A DNA stretch of 64,000 nt from Apostichopus japonicus. Taxonomy: Eukaryota > Echinodermata > Holothuroidea > Aspidochirotida > Stichopodidae. Made by a program: the position numbers and the translations under genes. Where the stretch lies: assembly GCF_037975245.1 (NCBI RefSeq), contig NC_092579.1:13934678-13998677 (forward strand). The letters run 5' to 3'. Of this stretch, positions 27,601 through 33,699 are shown one piece after another. Below the pieces are notes generated by a model. It made no database searches. It saw nothing but the letters and a program-made list of their open reading frames with translations, and had not been told where the DNA came from. Every line of letters begins with the position of its first letter. Positions within the stretch are counted from its first letter, which is position 1.

Positions 27601-30600
27601 GGTCAAAAGGTCAAAGGTCACATTAGAAAAAATGTGCTTATTTAGGGAGGAAACGAACCAAAAAGAAAATGTTTGGTTTTGATGCTAGATTTGGATATCA
27701 AAGGTACCTTCCGATCAAAAATGTCAATGGGTTGACACCCCTGTGACCTTCATGTGCGAAGTTATACGAGGTCAAAGTTAATTTTCAGACATTTAATGCA
27801 ATAACTCCCAGTTCCAAGTTGTGACATGGTTGATATTTTGGGACAAGTTGCAAATGGTATAGGGGAATATTTTCAAACGGAACGGTCATGTGATCCGAGG
27901 TCACCAAAGGTCAATAAATGTTAAAAAACTAGAATTTTGAGGGGAGAAAATGGGCAAAGACAAAAATGTATGATTTTTTATAGTTTGATGCTATATTCAC
28001 GTCACACCAATCAAAAATGTCAATGAGTTGACCCAAGGTGACCTTTGTGGGTTCAGTAATATGAGGTCAAAGTTAAATTTCAGACATTTAGTGCAATAAC
28101 TCCCAGTGCCAAGGTGAGTCACGGTTGATATTTTGGGACAAGTTGCAAATGGTGTAGGGGAATATTTTCAAACATAACGGTCATGTGATCCGAGGTCACC
28201 AAAGGTCAATTAATGATAAAAAACTAAGTTTTTTGGCGATAACTTGAGAACAAATTGTCTGTTAGGGTTGGAAATTACTTCAATGTAATCCAATTGTCAA
28301 CCCGCATGTGGGTGACCTTTGACCTCAATTTGACCTCTGGTGACCTTTACATGTTTTGGGGATTTTTACAGTTTTGATGCTATTTTCAGATGTCAAAGGT
28401 ACCTTCTGATCATAAATGTCAATAGGTTGACCCCCGCGTGACCTTCGAATGCAAAGTTATACAAGTTCAAAGTTAAATTTCAGACATTTTGTGCAATAAC
28501 TCCCAGTGCCAATGTGTGTCACGGTTGATATTTTGGGACAAGTTGCAAATGGTATAGGGGAATATTTTCAAACTTAACGGTCATGTGATCCGAGGTCACC
28601 AAAGGTCAATTAATGATAAAAAACTAGTTTTTTTGTGGATAACTTGAGAACGAATTGTCTGTTAGGGTTGCAAATTACTTCAATGTAATCCAATTGTCAA
28701 CCCGCATGTGGATGACCTTTGACCTCAATTTGACCTCTGGTGACCTTTACATGTTTTGGGGATTTTTACAGTTTCGATGCTATTTTCAGATGTCAAAGGT
28801 ACCTTCTGATCATAAATGTCAATGGGCTGACCCCCGTGTGACCTTCGAATGCGAAGTTATACAAGGTCAAAGTTAAATTTCAGACATTTTGTGCAATAAC
28901 TCCCAGTGCCAAGGTGTTTCACGGTTGATATTTTGGGACAAGTTGCAAATGGTATAGGGGAATATTTTCAAACTTAACGGTCATGTGATCGAGGTCACCA
29001 AAGGTCAATTAATGATAAAAAACTAAGTTTTTTGGCGATAACTTGAGAATGAATTGTCCGTTAGGGTTGAAAATTACTTCAATGTAATCCAATTGTCAAC
29101 CCGCATGTTGGTGACCTTTGACCTAAATTTGACCTCTGGTGACCTTTACTTGTTTTGGGGATTTTTACAGTTTTGATGCTATTTTCAGATGTCAAAGGTA
29201 CCTTCTGATCATTAATGTCAATGGGTTGACCCCCGTAGGACCTTCGTGTGCAAAGTTATTAATGTTAAAAATTAATTAATGTTAAAAAAGTAGTATTTTG
29301 GGGGGAAAAATGGGCAAAGAAAAAATGTTTGAATTTTTGAATTTTTGATGCTCTATTTAGGTCTCACCGATCAAAAAGGTCAATTGGTTGACCTCCGGGT
29401 GTGCAGTTATGCAATTAAATCCCAATGCCACGGTTGATATTTTGGGACAAGTTGTGAATGGGGTGGTGGAACATTTTCAAATTTCACGGTCATGTCATCT
29501 GTGGTCACCAATGTTATCATATATGTTGACCTTCTTGTAGGTGACCTTATATCTCTTACATTTTCGACGCCATGGTCAGATCTCAAAAGTGCATTTTGAT
29601 CATAATCCGATCACAATTTGTGATCACAAAAGTGTTGGCTATAGTGTTGGTTACTTTATGGGTACATGTAGGACCACAATTACTTGACTATTTGAACCCA
29701 ATCTTGCTTGATAATATTATGTGTATTGTCATATACCCCTACGCAAGGAACCACAGTGCCCTTGGGCTCTTGTTATTCTGTGTATCCTGTCCATTAAAGC
29801 AATATTTTCAGTTGATTTTGATTAACTTTAGGTATGCTTTACAATAATAATCATCTACTGCAATAATGTATTATCAATTTTATTGATACACACTGAAGTA
29901 ACATTTCTAATAAAATTTTGGATTTTTCCAGTTGCTCTTAACAAGTTATTAATACTGACCACAAATGGACTGTTTTTGGTGAAAGTGTGTCAATGCTGTC
30001 TATTATTAACATAGAATGTGTGTCTGGATTCATTCTACATCAGTATTATGTATGTACAAATGACCTTAAAAGTTGACTTTAATTTATCTGTTTAGAGTCC
30101 TATCATACTGTGAACACTCCAATTTATTTTCTTTATTCAATTTCTCTCTCCTTTACCGTCTCTTTCATAGAGCTCGAAGAATGGATCGGAGCGAGAGGTC
30201 CTTGGCTGGTGTCCGATAAGAGAGTGGCTCTGCTTGTCCGACAGATGGCGTTACACGCAAACGTAAAGTCAAAACGATTATTGGAACCATTTGACCTTTT
30301 TATTTATTTACCAGATTTGTGCTGTTTCTTTAGTTTGCTAATAATATGGAGATTTAGATTCCAGAAACTGACCTTCTATAACTTTCTACAATCTTTGTAT
30401 AAATACAGCAAATCAACAACAGAAAACTGACTGGGAAGTTCAAGTTATAAACAAACTTGAAAGAGCAAACGTAATATAAGATATTATTAGATTTTTAACA
30501 CTGCAAAGTCTTTTTATTTTTTCATTAATTGAAGAATTTGAAATAGAACTAGTACGAAAAAACTCAAGAAATTTCTGCATTAGAAAATATTTATTGATAT

Positions 30601-31526
30601 TTAATTTGGAAGGTTGAGAAGTGAACATAGAATAGAACATCAAAGATTGACATTTTGATGTGGTATAAGTTCTTGATGTGGTATAAGTCAAAGTAAAGCC
30701 TTTACATGTGTTCCACAATTTGGAACAGTGTTTTAAGTCAAAACGTAGCACACTACTCGGTATCCAAGCTTCATGGAAAGGTATTCGTCTTGTAATATCT
30801 CCTAAGTTTTTAGTCTCCAGACTGTCTTTGTCATAGTGTTCTTGTCATACCTCTGTGTGAGTTTTTAGTCTCCAGACTGTCTTTGTGACAGCGTTCAGTT
30901 ACTCACATATTTATCTGGTTATTCTGATATATCAGGCTTTTGTCCGTAGAGTACGAAGTCCTGTTTGATCTGCAAAGGTGCAGTTCCCTCGGGACACATC
31001 AGGCTTCACATTTGCTATAATAATTGAACTTCATATTTCTGACTTGCTGTAAAAGCTACAGAAATATTAATTATAGTTAAATTCAAGTTGTCTAACAAGG
31101 GACAGAAGGATTGTACAAAGTTTAAACAACAAATCCCACCAACATAGTGATTTATAATTGCTACAGTCAAAGCAAAGTTGTACTGACTGTTTCCTTCAGG
31201 GAAATGTTTATCTGATTTGTCATCAAAAGACGATTGTTTGGAACAGTTTGTGATAATGATAATGAGATAATTCTCTTGTCTATTTTTTTTAGCTTGCCTC
31301 TCAGATCCACAAGAGCCAATCTAAAGGCAAGGCAGCGGCATCGTTCTCATCCAATTGGCTGGAGAGGCTACGACAGATTGGGAGGATTCGCTCTAAACTG
31401 TCTCATTCACCTACATCATCCTTGCCACAGGTGATTGGAATGCCAGTGAAACCGACGGCAAGTGCAGAATCTCACATGAAGAAGAAACCGGGCTCCTCAC
31501 TGACAGACTTCTCGCAATACACTTGA
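489..31526 (+). CDS. TSC2: TSC2 (tuberin), 3' 27 exons; 5' end outside window
   Basis: Tuberin is the GTPase-activating subunit of the TSC1-TSC2 complex. It turns off Rheb at the lysosome and so restrains mTORC1. Joined exons: 489-632, 1718-1876, 2734-2919, 3990-4145, 5216-5344, 6035-6157, 7305-7411, 8070-8202, 9371-9493, 9804-9938, 10879-11068, 11387-11480, 12037-12139, 12409-12509, 13117-13275, 13701-14485, 16171-16308, 18965-19068, 20495-21044, 21649-21823, 22892-22970, 24459-24545, 25060-25246, 25625-25764, 26416-26494, 30171-30262, 31293-31526. They total 4692 nt, stay in phase throughout and give 1563 residues plus TGA. Human tuberin is 1807 residues; the missing N-terminal part explains the difference. 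Hallmarks seen include [64 protein letters not shown] and [12 protein letters not shown], which contains the catalytic asparagine thumb (human N1643, codon at 25702). An RxRxxT site, RQRGHT (Thr codon 21699-21701), matches the Akt site at human T1462. Confidence 0.95.
661..1525. repeat. 56-bp minisatellite in TSC2 intron, about 15 copies
   Basis: The unit begins AACAATATCCATACCATAC and recurs every 56 bp (for example 676, 732, 788). Each unit contains CCATACCAT and, about 20 bases on, ATGGTATGG, a 9-bp inverted repeat able to form a hairpin. A multi-unit block (for example the aggtcaacaa marker at 951 and again at 1230) is repeated with an offset of 279 bp, so five-unit blocks have themselves been duplicated. 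Confidence 0.9.
1718..1876 (+). CDS. TSC2: TSC2 window exon 2
   Basis: The acceptor is tctgtag and the donor follows GTG CGA CCG before gtaaaa. It has 53 codons, phase 0 to 0. [20 protein letters not shown] aligns with the human segment [20 protein letters not shown]. Reading on past 1876 to a stop at 1988 would be intron retention and is not supported. Confidence 0.9.
2734..2919 (+). CDS. TSC2: TSC2 window exon 3
   Basis: The acceptor is actgtttag and the donor is gag|gtatgt. It has 62 codons, phase 0 to 0. [19 protein letters not shown] is almost identical to human ESSLLNLISYRAQSIHPAK, which fixes frame and start. Confidence 0.93.
3990..4145 (+). CDS. TSC2: TSC2 window exon 4
   Basis: The acceptor is ctgtctcag and the donor is aag|gtaaag. 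It has 52 codons, phase 0 to 0. [17 protein letters not shown] matches human HQVRKLATQLLVDLAEGC in the alpha-solenoid. Confidence 0.92.
4780..5212. repeat. Tandem repeat (about 44-60 bp) abutting TSC2 exon 5
   Basis: About nine units share the core AAATGTGGCAGGTGTT followed by TCACAAACACCTTCTTTATC. Unit length varies because an ACACAAACACC segment is present or absent. The array stops only a few bases before the exon 5 acceptor, so its last T-rich unit supplies part of the polypyrimidine tract. The array is free of stops in the exon 5 frame. Confidence 0.9.
5216..5344 (+). CDS. TSC2: TSC2 window exon 5
   Basis: The acceptor is cattcacag and the donor is aag|gtaagt. It has 43 codons, phase 0 to 0. 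[18 protein letters not shown] aligns with human ASLEDVKTAVLGLLVILQ. Confidence 0.88.
6035..6157 (+). CDS. TSC2: TSC2 window exon 6
   Basis: The acceptor is gtacccacag and the donor is agg|gtaagt. It has 41 codons, phase 0 to 0. [20 protein letters not shown] aligns with the human segment around [20 protein letters not shown]. Confidence 0.88.
6540..6720. repeat. Fragment of an interspersed repeat with GGTCA-rich sequence
   Basis: The stretch ends with GGAGGTCAAAGATCATTTGGGGTCACC. Its wording (pain-free tract of GGTCA motifs after a gaccaatttcatat block) resembles the GGTCA-rich element at 26902-29752. No coding capacity is seen. The boundaries are approximate. Confidence 0.45.
7305..7411 (+). 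CDS. TSC2: TSC2 window exon 7
   Basis: The acceptor is gtttaatag and the donor is GTT GG|gtaagg, leaving phase 2. [20 protein letters not shown] aligns with human [20 protein letters not shown]. Confidence 0.92.
8070..8202 (+). CDS. TSC2: TSC2 window exon 8
   Basis: The acceptor is tgttacacag and the donor is TGT|gtaagt. It is 133 nt and takes one base to complete the preceding codon. It encodes a proline-rich linker ([17 protein letters not shown]), then [17 protein letters not shown], where human has the PP-rich linker and LLFRVLLQCLK. Confidence 0.85.
8225..9086. repeat. 40-bp satellite with 16-bp palindrome, about 21 copies
   Basis: The unit is TTGACAAAGGATGATGGATA followed by GCTATCCATGCTAGGCTAAA. 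It is very homogeneous at exactly 40 bp except for one indel near 9047. Each unit centres on the perfect palindrome ATGGATAGCTATCCAT. The array starts about 20-30 bp after the exon 8 donor. Confidence 0.95.
9371..9493 (+). CDS. TSC2: TSC2 window exon 9
   Basis: The acceptor is cttccctag and the donor is atg|gttagt. It has 41 codons, phase 0. [20 protein letters not shown] aligns with human [20 protein letters not shown]. Confidence 0.9.
9804..9938 (+). CDS. TSC2: TSC2 window exon 10
   Basis: The acceptor is tcccactag and the donor is aag|gtaagc. It has 45 codons, phase 0. [20 protein letters not shown] corresponds to human [20 protein letters not shown]. Confidence 0.87.
10879..11068 (+). 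CDS. TSC2: TSC2 window exon 11
   Basis: The acceptor is actttcag and the donor is TCT A|gtgagt. It is 190 nt, ending in phase 1. [19 protein letters not shown] is close to human LTHISATASMAVPLLEFLS. Confidence 0.94.
11387..11480 (+). CDS. TSC2: TSC2 window exon 12
   Basis: The acceptor is ttccatcag and the donor is TAC AA|gtaagt. It is 94 nt and keeps phase between its neighbours. [16 protein letters not shown] matches human YASVFAISLPYTNPSK. Confidence 0.94.
12037..12139 (+). CDS. TSC2: TSC2 window exon 13
   Basis: The acceptor is gtacacag and the donor is AGG|gtaggt. [20 protein letters not shown] is nearly identical to the most conserved N-terminal tuberin segment of vertebrates, with K for R at one site. 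Confidence 0.95.
12409..12509 (+). CDS. TSC2: TSC2 window exon 14, basic serine site
   Basis: The acceptor is atctcttgtag and the donor is ACA AA|gtgagc. It encodes [19 protein letters not shown], then a basic patch [11 protein letters not shown]. It lies where human tuberin carries the Akt site S939 (FRARSTSLNE). The RRSNS core is basophilic, but a strict RxRxxS at the same serine is not present. Confidence 0.85.
13117..13275 (+). CDS. TSC2: TSC2 window exon 15
   Basis: The acceptor is cccccctag and the donor is AAG AG|gtaata. [20 protein letters not shown] is close to human [20 protein letters not shown]. Confidence 0.94.
13701..14485 (+). CDS. TSC2: TSC2 window exon 16, large central exon
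   Basis: The acceptor is ctcttgcag and the donor is GAA G|gttggt. It is 785 nt. It starts with [20 protein letters not shown], like human [20 protein letters not shown]. A low-complexity basic/serine section follows (TRQRSKSGD), then [20 protein letters not shown] and SWIMRIQN, like human [20 protein letters not shown]. It ends with an acidic run of E, D and S residues. The donor gttggt is weak, but later donors do not keep phase with exon 17 or 18. Confidence 0.92.
14520..14745. other. Intron start: AT-rich, (TA)n microsatellite at 14608-14629
   Basis: No coding signal is seen. A short run of alternating TA sits at about 14608-14629. Confidence 0.6.
14738..15345. repeat. 75-bp minisatellite, about 8 copies, open on both strands
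   Basis: The TTGACCAGC mark recurs at exact 75-bp spacing (ends 14820, 14895, 14970, 15045, 15120), and divergence grows to the right. Because 75 is a multiple of three, 25-residue repeats stay open on each strand. These long ORFs carry no other sign of coding, such as a start context, splice fit or known domain. Confidence 0.92.
16171..16308 (+). CDS. TSC2: TSC2 window exon 17, probable 138-nt cassette
   Basis: The acceptor is ctttggacttag and the donor is AAG G|gtattt. It is 138 nt, entering and leaving in phase 1, so inclusion or skipping both keep the frame with exons 16 and 18. The peptide begins [17 protein letters not shown] and ends [13 protein letters not shown] content and codon look stand out sharply from the flanking AT-rich intron. 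It lies in the poorly conserved central region of tuberin, so there is no direct human counterpart to confirm it. Confidence 0.7.
16309..18964. other. Long TSC2 intron without recognised genes
   Basis: The intron is AT-rich with (TA)n at about 17219-17240, G-rich (16522-16547) and C-rich (17448-17475, 18427-18450) simple tracts. The ORFs here (17550-17822, 17846-18073) have no start context or similarity. I see nothing else. Confidence 0.6.
18965..19068 (+). CDS. TSC2: TSC2 window exon 18
   Basis: The acceptor is ttcgttgccag and the donor is AAG|gtgatc. It is 104 nt. The peptide begins [17 protein letters not shown], and the phase joins exon 17 (or exon 16) to exon 19. It is not conserved enough to align to human on sight. 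Confidence 0.75.
19215..19650 (+). mobile_element. tRNA-derived SINE in TSC2 intron
   Basis: A perfect RNA polymerase III A-box, TAGTTCAGCGG (19241-19251), is followed 32 bases later by a B-box-like GGATCAAAATTCC (19284-19296). This is tRNA-like promoter spacing. A 350-bp body with no coding potential follows, including TCCGTCGGATGGCGACATTA and GGTGGTCCCGGGAGC. The ends are approximate; no flanking duplication was defined. Confidence 0.65.
20118..20200 (+). repeat. Dispersed repeat, copy 1 of 3
   Basis: AAACTGTTAGCAAACTGCTT begins a roughly 75-bp block ending GTTGGCCTGACGTT. The same block occurs at 25270-25348 and, inverted, at 59997-60056. A continuation, TTTCCATCCTAGCAGGATCC, contains an inverted pair (GGATCCTGCTAGGAT type). 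Confidence 0.85.
20495..21044 (+). CDS. TSC2: TSC2 window exon 19, serine-rich regulatory exon
   Basis: The acceptor is cattgtggtag and the donor is AGC G|gtgagt. It is 550 nt. It encodes a charged, disordered segment with [16 protein letters not shown], which resembles human LSKSSSSPELQTLQDIL, then long K/E/D-rich stretches ([11 protein letters not shown]). The position corresponds to the human region before T1462, where many kinases act on tuberin. Confidence 0.88.
21649..21823 (+). CDS. TSC2: TSC2 window exon 20, Akt motif RQRGHT
   Basis: The acceptor is tttaagcag and the donor is CCA AG|gtaagg. It is 175 nt. [17 protein letters not shown] matches human GLRPRGYTISDSAPS, and the threonine (codon 21699-21701) keeps R at -5 and R at -3, the Akt consensus at human T1462. 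The exon ends KSGVDP before SFVFLQL. Confidence 0.93.
22892..22970 (+). CDS. TSC2: TSC2 window exon 21, start of GAP region
   Basis: The acceptor is acttttacag and the donor is cag|gtatta. [20 protein letters not shown] aligns with human [20 protein letters not shown], the entry to the C-terminal GAP region. Confidence 0.95.
23602..24190. repeat. 117-bp tandem repeat, 5 copies
   Basis: ACCTGGCTTGTGACCCAGAG recurs at 23604, 23721, 23839, 23956 and 24073 (117-118 bp period). The copies are almost identical, which implies recent expansion. No coding potential is seen. Confidence 0.93.
24459..24545 (+). CDS. TSC2: TSC2 window exon 22
   Basis: The acceptor is tctctaacag and the donor is cag|gtactt. 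It has 29 codons, phase 0. [20 protein letters not shown] matches human [20 protein letters not shown]. Confidence 0.96.
25060..25246 (+). CDS. TSC2: TSC2 window exon 23, Rap-GAP domain
   Basis: The acceptor is gttttattgcag and the donor is CAA G|gtaact. [20 protein letters not shown] and [19 protein letters not shown] align with human [20 protein letters not shown] and GGLDVCGEDGQFTYCWHDD. Confidence 0.96.
25270..25348 (+). repeat. Dispersed repeat, copy 2 of 3
   Basis: This block is nearly identical to 20118-20200, sharing AAACTGTTAGCAAACTGCTT and GTTGGCCTGACGTTA. It lies just downstream of exon 23. Confidence 0.85.
25625..25764 (+). CDS. TSC2: TSC2 window exon 24, catalytic asparagine thumb
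   Basis: The acceptor is ttcttgcag and the donor is aag|gtaata. [15 protein letters not shown] and [15 protein letters not shown] match human FHIATLMPTKDVD and [15 protein letters not shown]. The asparagine of GND (codon 25702-25704) is the catalytic thumb of Rap/Rheb GAPs, so the enzyme should be active. Confidence 0.97.
26416..26494 (+). CDS. TSC2: TSC2 window exon 25
   Basis: The acceptor is atttctctag and the donor is CCG G|gtgagt. [20 protein letters not shown] aligns with human [20 protein letters not shown]. Confidence 0.95.
26902..29752. mobile_element. 2.85-kb terminal-inverted-repeat element of tandem GGTCA-rich units
   Basis: The element starts GGTTCCTTGC (26902-26911) and ends with the exact reverse complement, GCAAGGAACC (29743-29752). 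Right after the left end is a GGTTCCTT...AAGGAACC hairpin and a (GT)n run. The interior is made of roughly 400-bp imperfect direct repeats. The mark GTCATGTGATC.GAGGTCACC recurs at about 27225, 27888, 28182, 28582 and 28980, and a degraded copy is near 29488. No transposase ORF is seen, so if mobile it is non-autonomous. It lies in the intron between the last two GAP-region exons. Confidence 0.75.
30171..30262 (+). CDS. TSC2: TSC2 window exon 26
   Basis: The acceptor is ctctttcatag and the donor is AAC|gtaaag. [18 protein letters not shown] matches human [18 protein letters not shown]. Confidence 0.95.
31293..31526 (+). CDS. TSC2: TSC2 window exon 27, C-terminus and stop
   Basis: The acceptor is tatttttttttag, the stop is TGA at 31524-31526, and the exon has 77 codons. 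[18 protein letters not shown] aligns with human PSKWIARLRHIKRLRQRI, and the tail [10 protein letters not shown] resembles human SSVEDFTEFV. The stop is therefore the true tuberin end. Confidence 0.95.
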   Translation, partial: LASQIHKSQSKGKAAASFSSNWLERLRQIGRIRSKLSHSPTSSLPQVIGMPVKPTASAESHMKKKPGSSLTDFSQYT

Positions 31527-31589
31527 ACACTGTTTGATGTTTTGCCTTGGAAGGTATATAAAGTAATCATGCGGTCATTCGCAGTTGAT

Positions 31590-32625
31590 GTGCACCGATG
31601 GTTTCCATAGCAACTGGCACAGAAGAATGAGCATAGCACAACAAACGCATCCTCTCTTTCTGTATTTTGCAGTACAATAAGAATGCAGATGTTATGTAGA
31701 TGCTACAAGGTTGTATCTTGTTATATCCAATAGCTGCTAGTGTTTGAGGGGTACATCATTGGTTTCCATAGAAACTGATATGGGAAAGAGATTCTAACAT
31801 GATGTATGCATGCTATCTGTATATACTTAGGAGTTCAATACAAATGCAGAACTAGGTGAATCATGTAGATACTACAGTGGTATATCTACCTGTGTTAAAC
31901 AGCTGCTAGATTTTAAGGGGGCACCAATGGTTTCCATAGAAACTGAGATGTGACAGATAATGGCAGGTGATTTATGCATGCTTTCTGTCTATACTTAGGA
32001 GTTCAATACAATTCAGAACTAGGTGAATCATGTAGATACTACAGTGTTATATCTACCTGTGTTAAACAGCTGCTAGAATTTAAAGGGGGCACCGATGGTT
32101 TCCATAGAAACTGAGATGTGATAGATAATGTAAGGTGATTTATGCATGCTATCTGTCTATACTCAGGAGTTCAATACAAATGCAGAACTAGGTGAATCAT
32201 GTAGATACTCCAGTGTTATATCTACCTGTGTTGAACAGCTGCTAGAGTTTAAGGGGCACCAATGGTTTCCATAGAAACTGAGATGTAACAGATAATGTAA
32301 GGTGATTTATGCATGCTATCTGTCTGTACTTGGGAGTTCAATACAAATGCAGAACTAGGTTAATCATGTAGATACTACAGTGTTATATCTACCTGTGTTG
32401 AACGGCTGCTAGATTTTAAGGGGGCACCAATGGTTTCCATAGAAACTGAGATGTAACAGATAATGTAACATGAAGTATTCATGCTATCTGTCTTTACTTA
32501 GGTTTACAATGTACAGACTACAGAAATTGTTTAGTTTGTCTCTAGCTATGGACAGATGTTAGAGTATTTGAATGGTTTCCATAGAAATTGAGCTGCGAGC
32601 AATAACCTTAAGTGATTTATGCATG
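31590..32625 (+). repeat. About 168-bp tandem repeat in the probable TSC2 3' UTR
   Basis: ATGGTTTCCATAGAAACTGA recurs at about 31590, 31757, 31925, 32095, 32262, 32430 and 32574, roughly every 168 bp. The central copies share GCAGAACTAGGT, then AATCATGTAGATACT, and TATCTACCTGTGTT, then AACAGCTGCTAG. The array begins about 60 bp after the TSC2 stop. Four copies contain TGTAGATA, the DNA form of a Pumilio element. Confidence 0.9.
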
Positions 32626-33681
32626 CTAAATACTTGGAGTACAGAACAACTGAAGATTTTTGAGTTTAAGGTATACATGAAAGGTTGTCATAAAAATTTA
32701 TACTCGAAAGTGATTATAGAGTGAGAGCGAAAACAATATATGCTTCATTCTGTATTTAGAGTTATGATTGGTCAAAGACGTCAGATATTACAAGGTTGCA
32801 TGTGACTACATTAAAAAGCTACTGGTGTTTAAATGCATTGAAGACTGCATTGAAGAAATGCATGCGTGCCGTGCTCTGAAAAAGTTGCTTGCAAGTGGAG
32901 TTTTCTTCTTGTCGCTACAAAATACAGCGACTGTGCTGTGGGTATTGTTCCCAGCTGTATGTACAGACTGTACACTAGTGTCTAATTACCGACGGTAGCA
33001 AGCTGTGTGTGTATTTTCTGGGATGGATGGTGGTGTCTAACACTTCTGTTACACCTCATTCAAACTAGGTCAGATTACCGGCATGAGACGTTTCTTTGTG
33101 CGCGAGTCTTCACACCCTTTAAGAATCTTTCAATGGTTTGATAGATGCTGATATATGGACGACATAGCAACGGTGTTTCATTCTATTAGGTATGTAGGAT
33201 CATGATATAACAGTAAAGGTTGGATCATGATATAACAGTAAAGGTTAGTTAAGTGAGTACAAACCCTGAGAGATTTTGTAACTTGAATACATATTGACCA
33301 TGTTGTACACTATAAATAATACTAGATTACAAACTGAAAATAATTAAAAAAGTACCAATCAGCTGAGTTTGTTATCTATTAGTCATTATATCAACTATGA
33401 ATTATCTATTCTCTTTTCGATAAAAAAAGATTACCAGGGATTGGTGGAAAATCATTTTCCCTCGGCTTGCAACTTTTACAAAATTTGTAATGCTCACTTG
33501 TCTGGAGTTGTAGGTTCACTGTCCACCTTCAACCTTAGCTGATGATCTAAAAAATAAAAAAAATCTCAGCAATGCACCTTATTTTTCAATTTATGTGGGT
33601 TTAACAAATTGAAAACAGCTTGATGAGATTAAGAAAAGCAGTTTCTGCATGCATGGCTAGCATCCTCCAGAACAGGAGCCA

Positions 33682-33687
33682 AATAAA
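33682..33687 (+). terminator. TSC2: Candidate TSC2 polyadenylation signal AATAAA
   Basis: This AATAAA lies about 2.16 kb after the stop; another is at about 33552. The choice between them, and whether the 3' UTR really reaches this far, is inference. Confidence 0.35.
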
Positions 33688-33699
33688 GAGAAAAACAAC

